Shown: positions 8,179-15,467 of the stretch, one piece after another
Layout: each line of letters starts with the position of its first letter
How positions within the stretch are numbered: the first letter of the stretch is position 1
Origin: Terriglobales bacterium
GTDB lineage: Bacteria > Acidobacteriota > Terriglobia > Terriglobales > Acidobacteriaceae
Length of the DNA stretch: 32,615 nt
Direction: 5' to 3'
Assembly (NCBI GenBank): GCA_015655585.1
Contig: JAATEV010000042.1
Span: forward strand, 1-32,615
The notes under the pieces: model-generated
What the model was told of the DNA's origin: nothing
The model's database searches: none
Seen by the model: the letters and a program-made list of their open reading frames with translations, nothing else
Made by a program: the position numbers and the translations under genes

Positions 8179-8216
8179 TGCCTGGAGTTACATCCGAGCA
8201 ATCGGATGTACTGGCA
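8179..8216 (+). promoter_or_regulatory. Extended hairpin in the permease leader
   Basis: A 9-bp stem (8189-8197 with 8202-8210) is capped by GCAA, a GNRA-type tetraloop. AG at 8186-8187 pairs with CT at 8211-8212, and TGCC at 8179-8182 pairs with GGCA at 8213-8216. A competing stem, CCAGG at 8167-8171 with CCTGG at 8181-8185, would disrupt the lower part. It ends next to AAGGA (8216-8220) and 21 bp before the permease ATG. A cis-regulatory role is possible. It matches no riboswitch class I know. Confidence 0.4.
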
Positions 8217-8237
8217 AGGAATTAGAAACGAACCATA

Positions 8238-10637
8238 ATGGCATCCAAACAAGATAGTTCCAAGTCGCAAACGAATCGTGTCCGGCTGGTTGTGGCCTCG
8301 TCGGTCATGCTTACTTTTATTTCCTTCTGGCGGGCGGCGGCGATTGTATTGAACGACCTGGGATCTTCGGCGTTCTATGCCGGAGGCATCGCCGAGGAGG
8401 CAGTGGGTAAGTCCGCGCCGTGGTTCATCCTTGGGGTGATGCTGTTCAGCTTCGCGGTGCGTGCGCTCTACGTCGAGAGTTGCAGCATGTTTACGCGTGG
8501 CGGCGTCTACCGGATTGTGAAGGAGGCGCTGGGAGGCACGTTTGCCAAGTTAAGCGTCTCCGCGCTGATGTTCGATTACATTCTGACGGGGCCGATCTCG
8601 GGTGTTTCAGCGGGGCAATATATCGTCGGACTGCTGAATGAGTTACTACGGATGTGCGCTGCCCACCAATGGTTGAACGGGGTGGTGACACACCAGGGTG
8701 GAGCGATACGGCAGCTTCCGGTAGATGGGACTTCCGCCGTGATTGCCGGAGTCATTACTGTCTACTTCTGGTGGCAGAATACGAAAGGAATTGAAGAGTC
8801 CAGCGATAAGGCTCTGAAGGTTATGAAGATCACAACTGTCATGGTTGTGATCTTACTTATTTGGGGAGTTTTTTCGGCGATTTATCGAGGGGCCCATCTT
8901 CCTCCTTTTCCTACTCCGGATAACTTGTCGTTCAGCAAAGATGCTCTGGGATTTTTGAAGGGCACCAGCTTTATTCATACGCTGGGATTGTTCGGCGTGC
9001 TGATGGCCTTTGGCCACTCCGTGCTGGCTATGAGCGGTGAAGAGTCGCTGGCGCAGGTGAATCGCGAGATCGAGCACCCGAAGCTGAAGAACCTGAAACG
9101 CGCGGCAATTGTTATTGCGATTTACAGCTTTATCTTTACGGGCCTGGGCACGCTGCTGGCGGTGATGCTGATTCCGGACAACGTCCGGGTGCCGCTCTAC
9201 CGCGATAACCTGATCGCGGGCATGGCGATGTACATGGTGGGGCCGCTGACGCTGCGGATCGTGTTCCGGATCTTCGTCGTCATCGTGGGGTTCCTGATCC
9301 TGAGCGGCGCGGTGAATACGGCCATCGTAGGCTCTACGGGCGTGCTGATGCGTGTGGCCGAGGACGGCGTGCTCTCCGACTGGTTCCGCAAGCCGCAACG
9401 CAAATATGGCACCAGCCACCGCATCGTCAACCTGGTGGCCATGCTGCAGATGTTTACGATCGTTGTCACGCGAGGCAACGTGATTGTTCTGGGCGAGGCT
9501 TACGCCTTTGGAGTGATCTGGAGCTTTACATTCAACGCCCTGGCAATGCTGGTACTGCGGTGGAAGTATAAGGGCGAACGTGGATGGAAGGTTCCGTTGA
9601 ATCTTCGCCTGGGCAAGACGGAGATACCTCTGGGACTACTTTCCGTCTTTCTGGTTCTATTTACTACGGCCATCGTCAACTTATTTACAAAGTCAGTGGC
9701 TACGGTAAGTGGAATTATCTTTGCCGCTTCGTTCTTTGTTATTTTCTCGTTGTCTGAACGGGACAATAAGCGGCGGCACGATTTAACTACGCGACAGATG
9801 AAGGAACACTTTCAACTGGAGCATCAAGACAGTGTAGGACGCCATACTTTAGATATTCGTCCGGGTTCGGTGATTGTTACGATGCGGGACTCCGCCGCGC
9901 CGTTTGCGCTGAAGTGGGCGCTGACGCATACCAATACCGACGATCAGGACCTGGTGGTGCTGGCTGCGCGAATGATGGGCGCGGGAGGACCGGAGTATCT
10001 GGATGCTTCCGAACAGTTATTCAGCGAGCATGAGCAGATGCTGTTTACCAAGGCTGTCTCGGTGGCGGAGAGCTTCGGAAAACATATTTCGCTGCTGGTA
10101 GTTCCTGCGGGAGATATCTTTTCGGCGCTGGTGCAGACGGCGAACTCTCTGGACGCCGCTGCGGTGGTTTCAGGGCTCTCGACTAAGTTGACGGCGGAGG
10201 AGCAGGCTTACCATGTTGGCCAGGCATGGGAGGCGCTTCCGGAGCCCAAGAAGCAATTTACTTTTTATATTGTGAAACCGGATGGAGCTTCTCTCAGCTT
10301 CCATATTGGGCCCCATGCGCCTACGATTGCGCCGAACGAGGTACAGTTACTCCATCGCCTGTGGTTGAATCTGCGCCGCGCGCCGGATATGCAGAATCTG
10401 CACCATAGCGATGTACTTACTTATGCGCTTACCCGTCTGGCTACTGAATTTTCACGGGATAAACAAGGTACTCTCAAAGGCTTGCAGCAAAGTATCTATG
10501 AGAGCCATCTACGGCATGGGCTGGGAAATGCACGTATTGAGGTGATGGATGAGACTGGCCCCGGGTTCGCGATTCGCACACCCACGAGCGACGCGGAAAG
10601 TACAGAGAATGAGATTATTTCTACCCCTCTGCAATAG
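8238..10637 (+). CDS. APC-superfamily amino-acid permease with C-terminal USP-like domain
   Basis: A 799-residue transporter. Residues 15-510 hold about 12 hydrophobic segments of the APC fold, including ASSVMLTFISFWRAAAIVLN near the start and LGLFGVLMAFGHSVLAMSG with GEESLAQVNREIEHPKLKN after it, a typical APC loop. After LSERDNKRRHDLTTRQMKE there is a soluble region of about 280 residues. It begins like a universal stress protein domain (RPGSVIVTMRDSAAPFALKW, then VVVSGLSTKLTAEEQAYHVG) and ends in a helical tail. The substrate cannot be read from sequence; an amino acid or other cation-coupled solute is likely. The ATG at 8238 is the first reasonable start, but the nearest AAGGA is 17 bases upstream, so initiation may depend on the leader fold. 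Confidence 0.85.
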   Translation: MASKQDSSKSQTNRVRLVVASSVMLTFISFWRAAAIVLNDLGSSAFYAGGIAEEAVGKSAPWFILGVMLFSFAVRALYVESCSMFTRGGVYRIVKEALGGTFAKLSVSALMFDYILTGPISGVSAGQYIVGLLNELLRMCAAHQWLNGVVTHQGGAIRQLPVDGTSAVIAGVITVYFWWQNTKGIEESSDKALKVMKITTVMVVILLIWGVFSAIYRGAHLPPFPTPDNLSFSKDALGFLKGTSFIHTLGLFGVLMAFGHSVLAMSGEESLAQVNREIEHPKLKNLKRAAIVIAIYSFIFTGLGTLLAVMLIPDNVRVPLYRDNLIAGMAMYMVGPLTLRIVFRIFVVIVGFLILSGAVNTAIVGSTGVLMRVAEDGVLSDWFRKPQRKYGTSHRIVNLVAMLQMFTIVVTRGNVIVLGEAYAFGVIWSFTFNALAMLVLRWKYKGERGWKVPLNLRLGKTEIPLGLLSVFLVLFTTAIVNLFTKSVATVSGIIFAASFFVIFSLSERDNKRRHDLTTRQMKEHFQLEHQDSVGRHTLDIRPGSVIVTMRDSAAPFALKWALTHTNTDDQDLVVLAARMMGAGGPEYLDASEQLFSEHEQMLFTKAVSVAESFGKHISLLVVPAGDIFSALVQTANSLDAAAVVSGLSTKLTAEEQAYHVGQAWEALPEPKKQFTFYIVKPDGASLSFHIGPHAPTIAPNEVQLLHRLWLNLRRAPDMQNLHHSDVLTYALTRLATEFSRDKQGTLKGLQQSIYESHLRHGLGNARIEVMDETGPGFAIRTPTSDAESTENEIISTPLQ

Positions 10638-10774
10638 TTATTTCTTTCTCAAGTAAGTTGCCCGGATACGAGTTACACCTGTATTCTTGTTAATGATGAG
10701 TAAGACATTCGGTTGACGGCATGGGACCGGGACCAATGACTGGACTAATCCCATTCTAGATTTGGAGGTAACAC

Positions 10775-11035
10775 ATGGAAGTTAGCCGAATTATTGCAGA
10801 GATCGATGTGCAGATTGTGAAGCTTCAGCAGGCGCGCGCGCTTCTGGCAGGGGCCGCGATACCTGCCACCAAGAACGGCCGGGGCCGTCCGAAAGGCAGC
10901 AAGAATGCTACGACGACCGTGGCTGCGTCACCCGCACGCAAGCGCAAGCTCAGTCCGGAGGGAAGAAAGCGGATTGCAGATGCCATGAAGAAGCGTTGGG
11001 CGGAGCGTAGAAAGCAGCAGAACTCAAAAGGCTAG
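10775..11035 (+). CDS. Small basic AT-hook protein, putative nucleoid-associated
   Basis: An 86-residue, Lys/Arg-rich protein. Residues 1-27 form a probable amphipathic helix (MEVSRIIAEIDVQIVKLQQA) suited to dimerisation. KNGRGRPKGSKN at about 33-44 is a clear AT-hook core (RGRPKG) for minor-groove binding. After an Ala/Thr linker, LSPEGRKRIADAMKKRWAERR (about 61-81, split by one residue here from the basic tail) is a helical motif seen in many small bacterial proteins of unknown role. A strong GGAGG at 10764-10768 precedes the ATG by six bases. The gene stands alone and ends just before a strong terminator, which suggests abundant independent expression. DNA binding is inferred from the AT-hook, and no function is established. 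Confidence 0.75.
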   Translation: MEVSRIIAEIDVQIVKLQQARALLAGAAIPATKNGRGRPKGSKNATTTVAASPARKRKLSPEGRKRIADAMKKRWAERRKQQNSKG

Positions 11036-11060
11036 TTTCGAGGCACCACTTTCCTGTAAC

Positions 11061-11101
11061 AAAAACCTCAAGCGCCGCAATCCGCGGCGCTTGAGGTTTT
11101 T
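11061..11101. terminator. Bidirectional intrinsic terminator
   Basis: The arms at 11061-11078 and 11084-11101 form a perfect 18-bp stem around the loop AATCC. The GC-rich core (AGCGCCGC) is flanked by an A-run on the left and a T-run on the right, so it can terminate on both strands. It lies between two convergent genes, the AT-hook protein (+) and the methyltransferase-like protein (-). Confidence 0.93.
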
Positions 11102-11129
11102 GTTGCCTTGTTGCGAATGCAGAGAAAAG

Positions 11130-11768
11130 CTACCGGGTAATAATCACCTCGCGAAGACTATCCTTCGCCAGAAAGAATCGGTAGTTACTGAAGCCACTCA
11201 GCAGGTTTTCGATCTTCCGGTTGCTATAGACATTTTGCAGGGGATAGTTCCCTGTCGCCTGCATCTCGACTACATCGGTATCGGTGAGATGGTAGCGGCA
11301 GAAGGTCGCATCGGATGCGGTTGTGGCGTGGAAGAAGGCCAGCATCAGGCCGCCGGGTTGCATGACCTGATGGAGACGCTCGAAGACTGGAGTCAGCAGG
11401 GCCTCGGGAAGATAGTCTACCGTGTCCCACAGGATGACAACATCGAAGATGCGACCGGAGAAGTTGAGGTTCGACTGAAGAAAGGCATCGACGTTAAAAC
11501 TGCCGGGCTCGCCGCCCTCGCCGGGGACGGACCACTCGGGCTTGGCGGCCTCCTCGACGAGGTTTGCCATGTAGATGCTGTGGCCGAGGTTAGTGATGTA
11601 GTTGATGTTGGACGAGGACGTGGGACCGATATCGAGGATGCGGAGCGACTCCTGCGCCTGCAGGTGCTTGAGTAGCTCCTTCCATCCACTGGAATGGCGG
11701 GGGACGCGGGTGGCGTCGGATCCGCGTGCGTTGTTGGTCTTGTCGTTGCTGCCAAAAAGGCTGCGCAT
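11130..11768 (-). CDS. Class I SAM-dependent methyltransferase-like protein
   Basis: A 212-residue protein with the Rossmann methyltransferase pattern. Motif I is LRILDIGPTSSSNINYI (about 42-58), the acidic strand-2 region is GHSIYMANLVEEA, motif IV-like FDVVILWDTVDYLP follows, and then MQPGGLMLAFFHATT. The glycine-rich loop is degenerate (GPTSSSN instead of GxGxG), so SAM binding is not certain. The substrate is unknown. The ATG at 11768 follows AAGGAAG. The bactofilin gene ends 24 bp upstream on the same strand, so the two are probably co-transcribed. Confidence 0.7.
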   Translation of the reverse strand: MRSLFGSNDKTNNARGSDATRVPRHSSGWKELLKHLQAQESLRILDIGPTSSSNINYITNLGHSIYMANLVEEAAKPEWSVPGEGGEPGSFNVDAFLQSNLNFSGRIFDVVILWDTVDYLPEALLTPVFERLHQVMQPGGLMLAFFHATTASDATFCRYHLTDTDVVEMQATGNYPLQNVYSNRKIENLLSGFSNYRFFLAKDSLREVIITR

Positions 11769-11792
11769 ACGCTCGCTTCCTTTTCTGTTGTG

Positions 11793-12215
11793 TTATTTCG
11801 TGGCTGAGGGGAAGAGTGGCGTGGCCGAAGCTGCTGTCTCTGCAGGAGCAGTTGGGGCGCTGCTGGGAGCCGGTGCGGCTGCCGTGGAGCTCTTGAGCTC
11901 GACGCTGCCCTTGAGGACGGCGCTCTCCTCGATCGAGAGGCGACCGGCAACGATATCGCCGTGGAGCGAAGAGGACTGCCGAAGATCGACGCGGCCGGAG
12001 GCGTTCACGTTTCCGGTGAGCTGCCCGAGGACGACAAGATCGCGAACCGCGATATTGGCCCGGACACGCGCGTTGGGGCCGACAGTCAACCGATTCTCCG
12101 TGAGCGTGATGGTTCCTTCGATGTCTCCGTCGATGTAAAGATCCTCACTGCCGGAGAGCTCTCCCCGGATGACGACCGACTTACCGATGACGGTGGAACC
12201 CTCTACTGGATTCAT
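11793..12215 (-). CDS. Bactofilin (polymer-forming cytoskeletal protein)
   Basis: A 140-residue protein with the bactofilin beta-helix core: STVIGKSVVIRGELSGSEDL, YIDGDIEGTI, VGPNARVRANI, LVVLGQLTGNV, LHGDIVAGRLSIEESAVLKG. Repeating six-residue turns with Gly and Val at fixed places build a right-handed helix that self-assembles into filaments at the cell envelope. The tail after about residue 105 is Ala/Pro/Ser-rich and probably disordered. I choose the ATG at 12215 (MNPVEGSTVIG). GGAGAAG sits eight bases upstream, and the promoter at 12267-12295 would start transcription downstream of the longer frame's ATG at 12281. The methyltransferase-like gene follows after 24 bp. Confidence 0.92.
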   Translation of the reverse strand: MNPVEGSTVIGKSVVIRGELSGSEDLYIDGDIEGTITLTENRLTVGPNARVRANIAVRDLVVLGQLTGNVNASGRVDLRQSSSLHGDIVAGRLSIEESAVLKGSVELKSSTAAAPAPSSAPTAPAETAASATPLFPSATK

Positions 12216-12266
12216 ACGTTTTTCTTCTCCTGACGAGCTGATTCTCATTGCATGAGCCTTGCCCGA

Positions 12267-12295
12267 ACTATACCCAAGCAACTGCCATGAGGCAA
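12267..12295 (-). promoter_or_regulatory. Sigma-70 promoter of the bactofilin unit
   Basis: Read on the minus strand, TTGCCT and TATAGT are separated by exactly 17 bp. The -10 box matches 5 of 6 and the -35 box 4 of 6. The predicted transcript starts near 12260, giving a leader of about 45 nt before the ATG at 12215. Confidence 0.6.
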
Positions 12296-12344
12296 CTCGT
12301 CCAAACTATTCAGCGGCGGTGAACGTCTTATTAAGATAGAGAAG

Positions 12345-13352
12345 ATGATTCCGGAAGAGAGCACGTTCAAGAGAAAGAAAGCCCGAGGCATTGGTCTTAC
12401 CGGTCAAACAGCAGCGCAGCCTGTAGCCATGATGGCAGGCTGGCCCATGCGTCGCTGCGCTATGGCTCTTGCGCTGATGCTTGTGGTGGTCTGCATGGCT
12501 GGAGACGCGGCCGGACAGGACGAGGCCGCTACACAGAGCGGCTTCGCTACGACAAGTGATGCCAAGGCAAATGATCTTCTCTCGGCTCCGGCTCGCTCGT
12601 GGGCGGTGGATGCGGCAGCGAATGAACTGATCGCGATGTATCACAAGGGCTCATACCTGCGATACCGGACGCATATCGTCAACGAGAAGAACGATATGGT
12701 GCGGGAGCTCGCAGAGAACAAGGACGGCACCGTGGCTCGGCTGATCCTTAGGAATGGAAGGGCCTTGACCGAGGACGAGGACAAAGGCGAGCGGCAACGG
12801 CTGAGCGATATGCTGGGGGCTCCCGAAGCCTTTGCTAAGCATGAAAGGAACAGCGAGGCGGACCGCAAGCTCGCCAGCAAGCTGATCCCGTTGATGCCGG
12901 ATGCGGCGCTCTACAGCTATGCTCCGGGACAGCCGCAGGCGAGCAACTGGAGTGGGCAGCAGGTGGTGCTCGACTTCAAGCCGAACCCGAACTTCCATCC
13001 GCCCAGCACGGAGGCGGAGGCTCTGACCGGACTTGAAGGCAGGGTCTGGATCGATGCGAAGTCACGCTACATCGTGCGGATGGAGGCCACGATTGCGCGG
13101 CCGGTAAACTTTGGCTGGGGCATGATCGCGCATATCTATCCGGGAGGCAAGCTACTGCTGGAGCAGACGGATGCGGGCGGAGGGCGATGGATCTTCACCC
13201 ACTTTTCGATGGACATCAGCGTGAGGGCGCTGATGGTGAAGACGCTGAAGATCCGCTCCAATGTTGACACGACAGGATTCCAGGCGCTGACCCCGATGAG
13301 TTATCAGGATGCGATCCATCTTCTGCTCAGTTCCCCGCTGCCGGGACATTGA
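12345..13352 (+). CDS. Secreted protein of unknown function, LolA-like tendency
   Basis: A 335-residue protein. A hydrophobic export signal lies at about residues 39-58 (AMALALMLVVVCMAGDAAGQ), preceded by an unusually long basic N-terminus. The mature part has alternating strands: YLRYRTHIVNEKNDMVREL, LEGRVWIDAKSRYIVRMEA, YPGGKLLLEQTDAGGGRWI and TLKIRSNVDTTGF. This pattern recalls outer-membrane lipoprotein-sorting proteins and related acidobacterial secreted proteins, but I do not assign a family firmly. The true start may be internal: ATG at 12429 or 12447 (MRRCAMALALMLVVV) gives a normal signal peptide. The ATG at 12345 has only a weak GAGAAG directly before it. It is divergent from the bactofilin gene, and a two-hairpin repeat follows its stop codon. 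Confidence 0.65.
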   Translation: MIPEESTFKRKKARGIGLTGQTAAQPVAMMAGWPMRRCAMALALMLVVVCMAGDAAGQDEAATQSGFATTSDAKANDLLSAPARSWAVDAAANELIAMYHKGSYLRYRTHIVNEKNDMVRELAENKDGTVARLILRNGRALTEDEDKGERQRLSDMLGAPEAFAKHERNSEADRKLASKLIPLMPDAALYSYAPGQPQASNWSGQQVVLDFKPNPNFHPPSTEAEALTGLEGRVWIDAKSRYIVRMEATIARPVNFGWGMIAHIYPGGKLLLEQTDAGGGRWIFTHFSMDISVRALMVKTLKIRSNVDTTGFQALTPMSYQDAIHLLLSSPLPGH

Positions 13353-13372
13353 AGAGGGTCGTGGGGAAAAAA

Positions 13373-13443
13373 CCCGGGGCTGAAGCCCCTTATGTGTTGC
13401 CTGATTTTTCGCAGGGCTAAAGCCCTGCGCTAATCCTAAAGAC
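13373..13443 (+). repeat. Two-hairpin intergenic repeat, copy 2
   Basis: Hairpin A has the same GGGGC-TGAA-GCCCC as copy 1 (13376-13389). Hairpin B is an 8-bp stem with a TAAA loop (13410-13429), followed by CGCTAATCCTAAAGAC. Relative to copy 1, two stem pairs changed on both arms (T-A to C-G and G-C to A-T), so the fold is kept while the sequence is not. It lies between two convergent genes. Confidence 0.75.
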
Positions 13444-13471
13444 TAGAGACAAGGACTTCTCAGCGACCTCT

Positions 13472-14602
13472 TCAGGCAGTGACGCGGGCACGAGCATGGA
13501 AGGTCTGGCGGCGAACCGTGAGAGATTCGATGCGGTCGCGGCGCACCTCGAAGCCCCGGCCTGCCGTGGTGGGGACGGCGATCTCGCCCGCGGGGCTGAC
13601 AGTGACCTCAGGCTCGATGATGTCCTCGCTCCAGTAGCGGGCGGAGGCGGAGACATCGCCCGGCAGAGAGAAGTTCGACAGCGACGAGAGCGCGATATTG
13701 TGACTGCGGCCGATGCCGGTCTCCAACATACCGCCGCACCAGACGGGGATGCCGCGCTCCGCAGCCGCGTTGTGCACGGCGATAGCCTCGCTGAAGCCGC
13801 CGACGCGGCCTACCTTGATATTGATGATGCGGCAGGATTCCATATCGATGGCGGCGAGCGCATCGCGGCGATTGCGGATGGACTCGTCGAGACAGATGGC
13901 GGTATCTAGACGCTTCTGTAACAGCGAGTGGAAATAAAAGTCGTCGTACCAGAGGGGCTGCTCGATCATCAGGAGCTGGAACTCGTCCCAGCCTGCAATG
14001 TGATTGAAATCCTTCATACGATAGGCGGAGTTTGCGTCGCAGCTTAGAAGGATATCGGGCCAGCGCTTGCGGACGGCCTCGAAGATGCGGTTGTCCCAGC
14101 CGGGCTTGCACTTCAGCTTGATGCGCTGGTATCCGGCGGCCAGCTCGGTCTCGATCTTGTCCATCAACTGTTCAGGAGTGGGCTGAATGCCGATGGAGAC
14201 TCCACAAGGAATCGTGCTGCGGACACCGCCGAGAAGTGTGGCCAGCGGAACTCCATCGATCTGGGCTTGCAGGTCCCATACGGCGTTTTCGAGCGCGCCC
14301 TTGGCCATGCGGTGGCCGCGAATCTGCTTGAAGAGATCGACGCAGCCGCCAGGGGTTTCGAGGTCGGCGTCGAGGAGGCGCGGCGCGAGTTCGGAGGCGA
14401 TGATCATCCACGCGGTGTCGATGGTCTCGTCGCTGAAGTAGGGGTGTTCCCCGGCGACACACTCTCCCCAGGCCGTAAGGCCCTCTGCCTCTAGTTCGAT
14501 GAGAAGGATACGGCGGGCGGTGGTGCGGCCGAAGCTGGTCTCGAAGGGATGGGAGAGCGGAAGGTTGATTTCACGGAGTTGAATGGAATCAAGATTGATC
14601 AT
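13472..14602 (-). CDS. Enolase-superfamily OSBS/N-succinylamino acid racemase-like enzyme
   Basis: A 376-residue protein of the muconate-lactonising subgroup. The N-terminal capping domain (FETSFGRTTARRILLIELEA) precedes a TIM barrel with all expected residues: Lys162 and Lys164 in RIKLKCKPG, metal ligands Asp189 (SCDANSAYR), Glu214 (MIEQPLWYD) and Asp239 (CLDESI), and the second base Lys263 (INIKVGRVGG). This set fits o-succinylbenzoate synthase (MenC) and the related N-succinylamino acid racemase, which cannot be told apart by motif. No other menaquinone gene is near. Instead the gene directly upstream encodes a GNAT acyltransferase, which favours the racemase role, so I give no symbol. ATG at 14602 follows AGGA. 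Confidence 0.82.
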   Translation of the reverse strand: MINLDSIQLREINLPLSHPFETSFGRTTARRILLIELEAEGLTAWGECVAGEHPYFSDETIDTAWMIIASELAPRLLDADLETPGGCVDLFKQIRGHRMAKGALENAVWDLQAQIDGVPLATLLGGVRSTIPCGVSIGIQPTPEQLMDKIETELAAGYQRIKLKCKPGWDNRIFEAVRKRWPDILLSCDANSAYRMKDFNHIAGWDEFQLLMIEQPLWYDDFYFHSLLQKRLDTAICLDESIRNRRDALAAIDMESCRIINIKVGRVGGFSEAIAVHNAAAERGIPVWCGGMLETGIGRSHNIALSSLSNFSLPGDVSASARYWSEDIIEPEVTVSPAGEIAVPTTAGRGFEVRRDRIESLTVRRQTFHARARVTA

Positions 14603-14693
14603 GGCAGGTCCTGTCTTCGTATCTTAGGGTATCTGCGCCGCATTTTGGCTATCTATCGGTCAAAAGTGTAGTGCAAAGCATGATTTACCTCGT

Positions 14694-15467
14694 TTAGCCC
14701 GCATTTTTTGCAGAACTTTCCCATGTCCCGAGAAGAAAGGAACCGTTGCCGTCAGTATCCCGCTCATAGCCGATAACGGCAAGCCCCCTGTGGAAAGCGG
14801 CCTGTAACGCCTCCCGGTTGGCGGCCTGTATCTGGTGTGCCTTATGCCTTTGCTGTGCGTCCTGCTTCCACTCGTAGACCGCGCTGGGGACGGAGACGCG
14901 CTGGACGATCTCCGCGGGCGGCAGAGGCTCGCCTTGCAGCAGATTTGAGACACGGGGAGATTGCAGCCACCACTCCGCATAGAGCCTGTCCGTGGGGAGA
15001 CCGCCTTGCAGCGGCGAGGTGGATGAGCCGTAGAAGTTGCCCTCGTAGCGGCGGACGATGGCACCGAGGCGCGAGATGTTCAGGTGAGCGTTTTTAATTT
15101 CCAGCGGATCGAAGGTCCACTCCATGAGCTCGAAGCCGCGAGCGATGGCGTCTTCGCGCTGCGCCAGCTTCAGGCGGCGGCCGATGCCTGCGTTGCGGTA
15201 GCCGGGCAGCACGGCGAGCATGTGAGAGTGCAGGTACGGCGTTCCGTTGCGATAGCCGGGCAGGGCCATGGCGAAGCCGATGATGGTGTCGCCGTCGAAG
15301 GCTCCCATGACCTGGCCGCCGATGCGCTGTGCGACAACGAACATGCGGCGCGGGATGACGTCGCCGCTGTCGTATCCCCAGACCTCAAGCTGGATGGTGA
15401 CGCAGCGCGCGAAGTCTTCGAGGCTGATGAGCGAGCGAATCTCGATGTTGGAGGAAGGCGTGGTCAT
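14694..15467 (-). CDS. GNAT-family N-acyltransferase (COG3375-like)
   Basis: A 257-residue protein. The GNAT core shows IIGFAMALPGYRNG, HSHMLAVLPGYRNAGIGRRL (the acyl-CoA pyrophosphate loop is the RNAGIG part) and FELMEWTFDPLEIKNAHLNI, with LGAIVRRYEGNFYG after it. This is the pattern of the predicted acetyltransferase group COG3375. In Geobacillus a GNAT succinyltransferase works with N-succinylamino acid racemase to turn D- into L-amino acids, and the next gene here encodes a possible racemase, so that substrate class is a reasonable inference. The ATG overlaps the mazG stop codon by four bases (ATGA), so the two are translationally coupled. Confidence 0.75.
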   Translation of the reverse strand: MTTPSSNIEIRSLISLEDFARCVTIQLEVWGYDSGDVIPRRMFVVAQRIGGQVMGAFDGDTIIGFAMALPGYRNGTPYLHSHMLAVLPGYRNAGIGRRLKLAQREDAIARGFELMEWTFDPLEIKNAHLNISRLGAIVRRYEGNFYGSSTSPLQGGLPTDRLYAEWWLQSPRVSNLLQGEPLPPAEIVQRVSVPSAVYEWKQDAQQRHKAHQIQAANREALQAAFHRGLAVIGYERDTDGNGSFLLGTWESSAKNAG

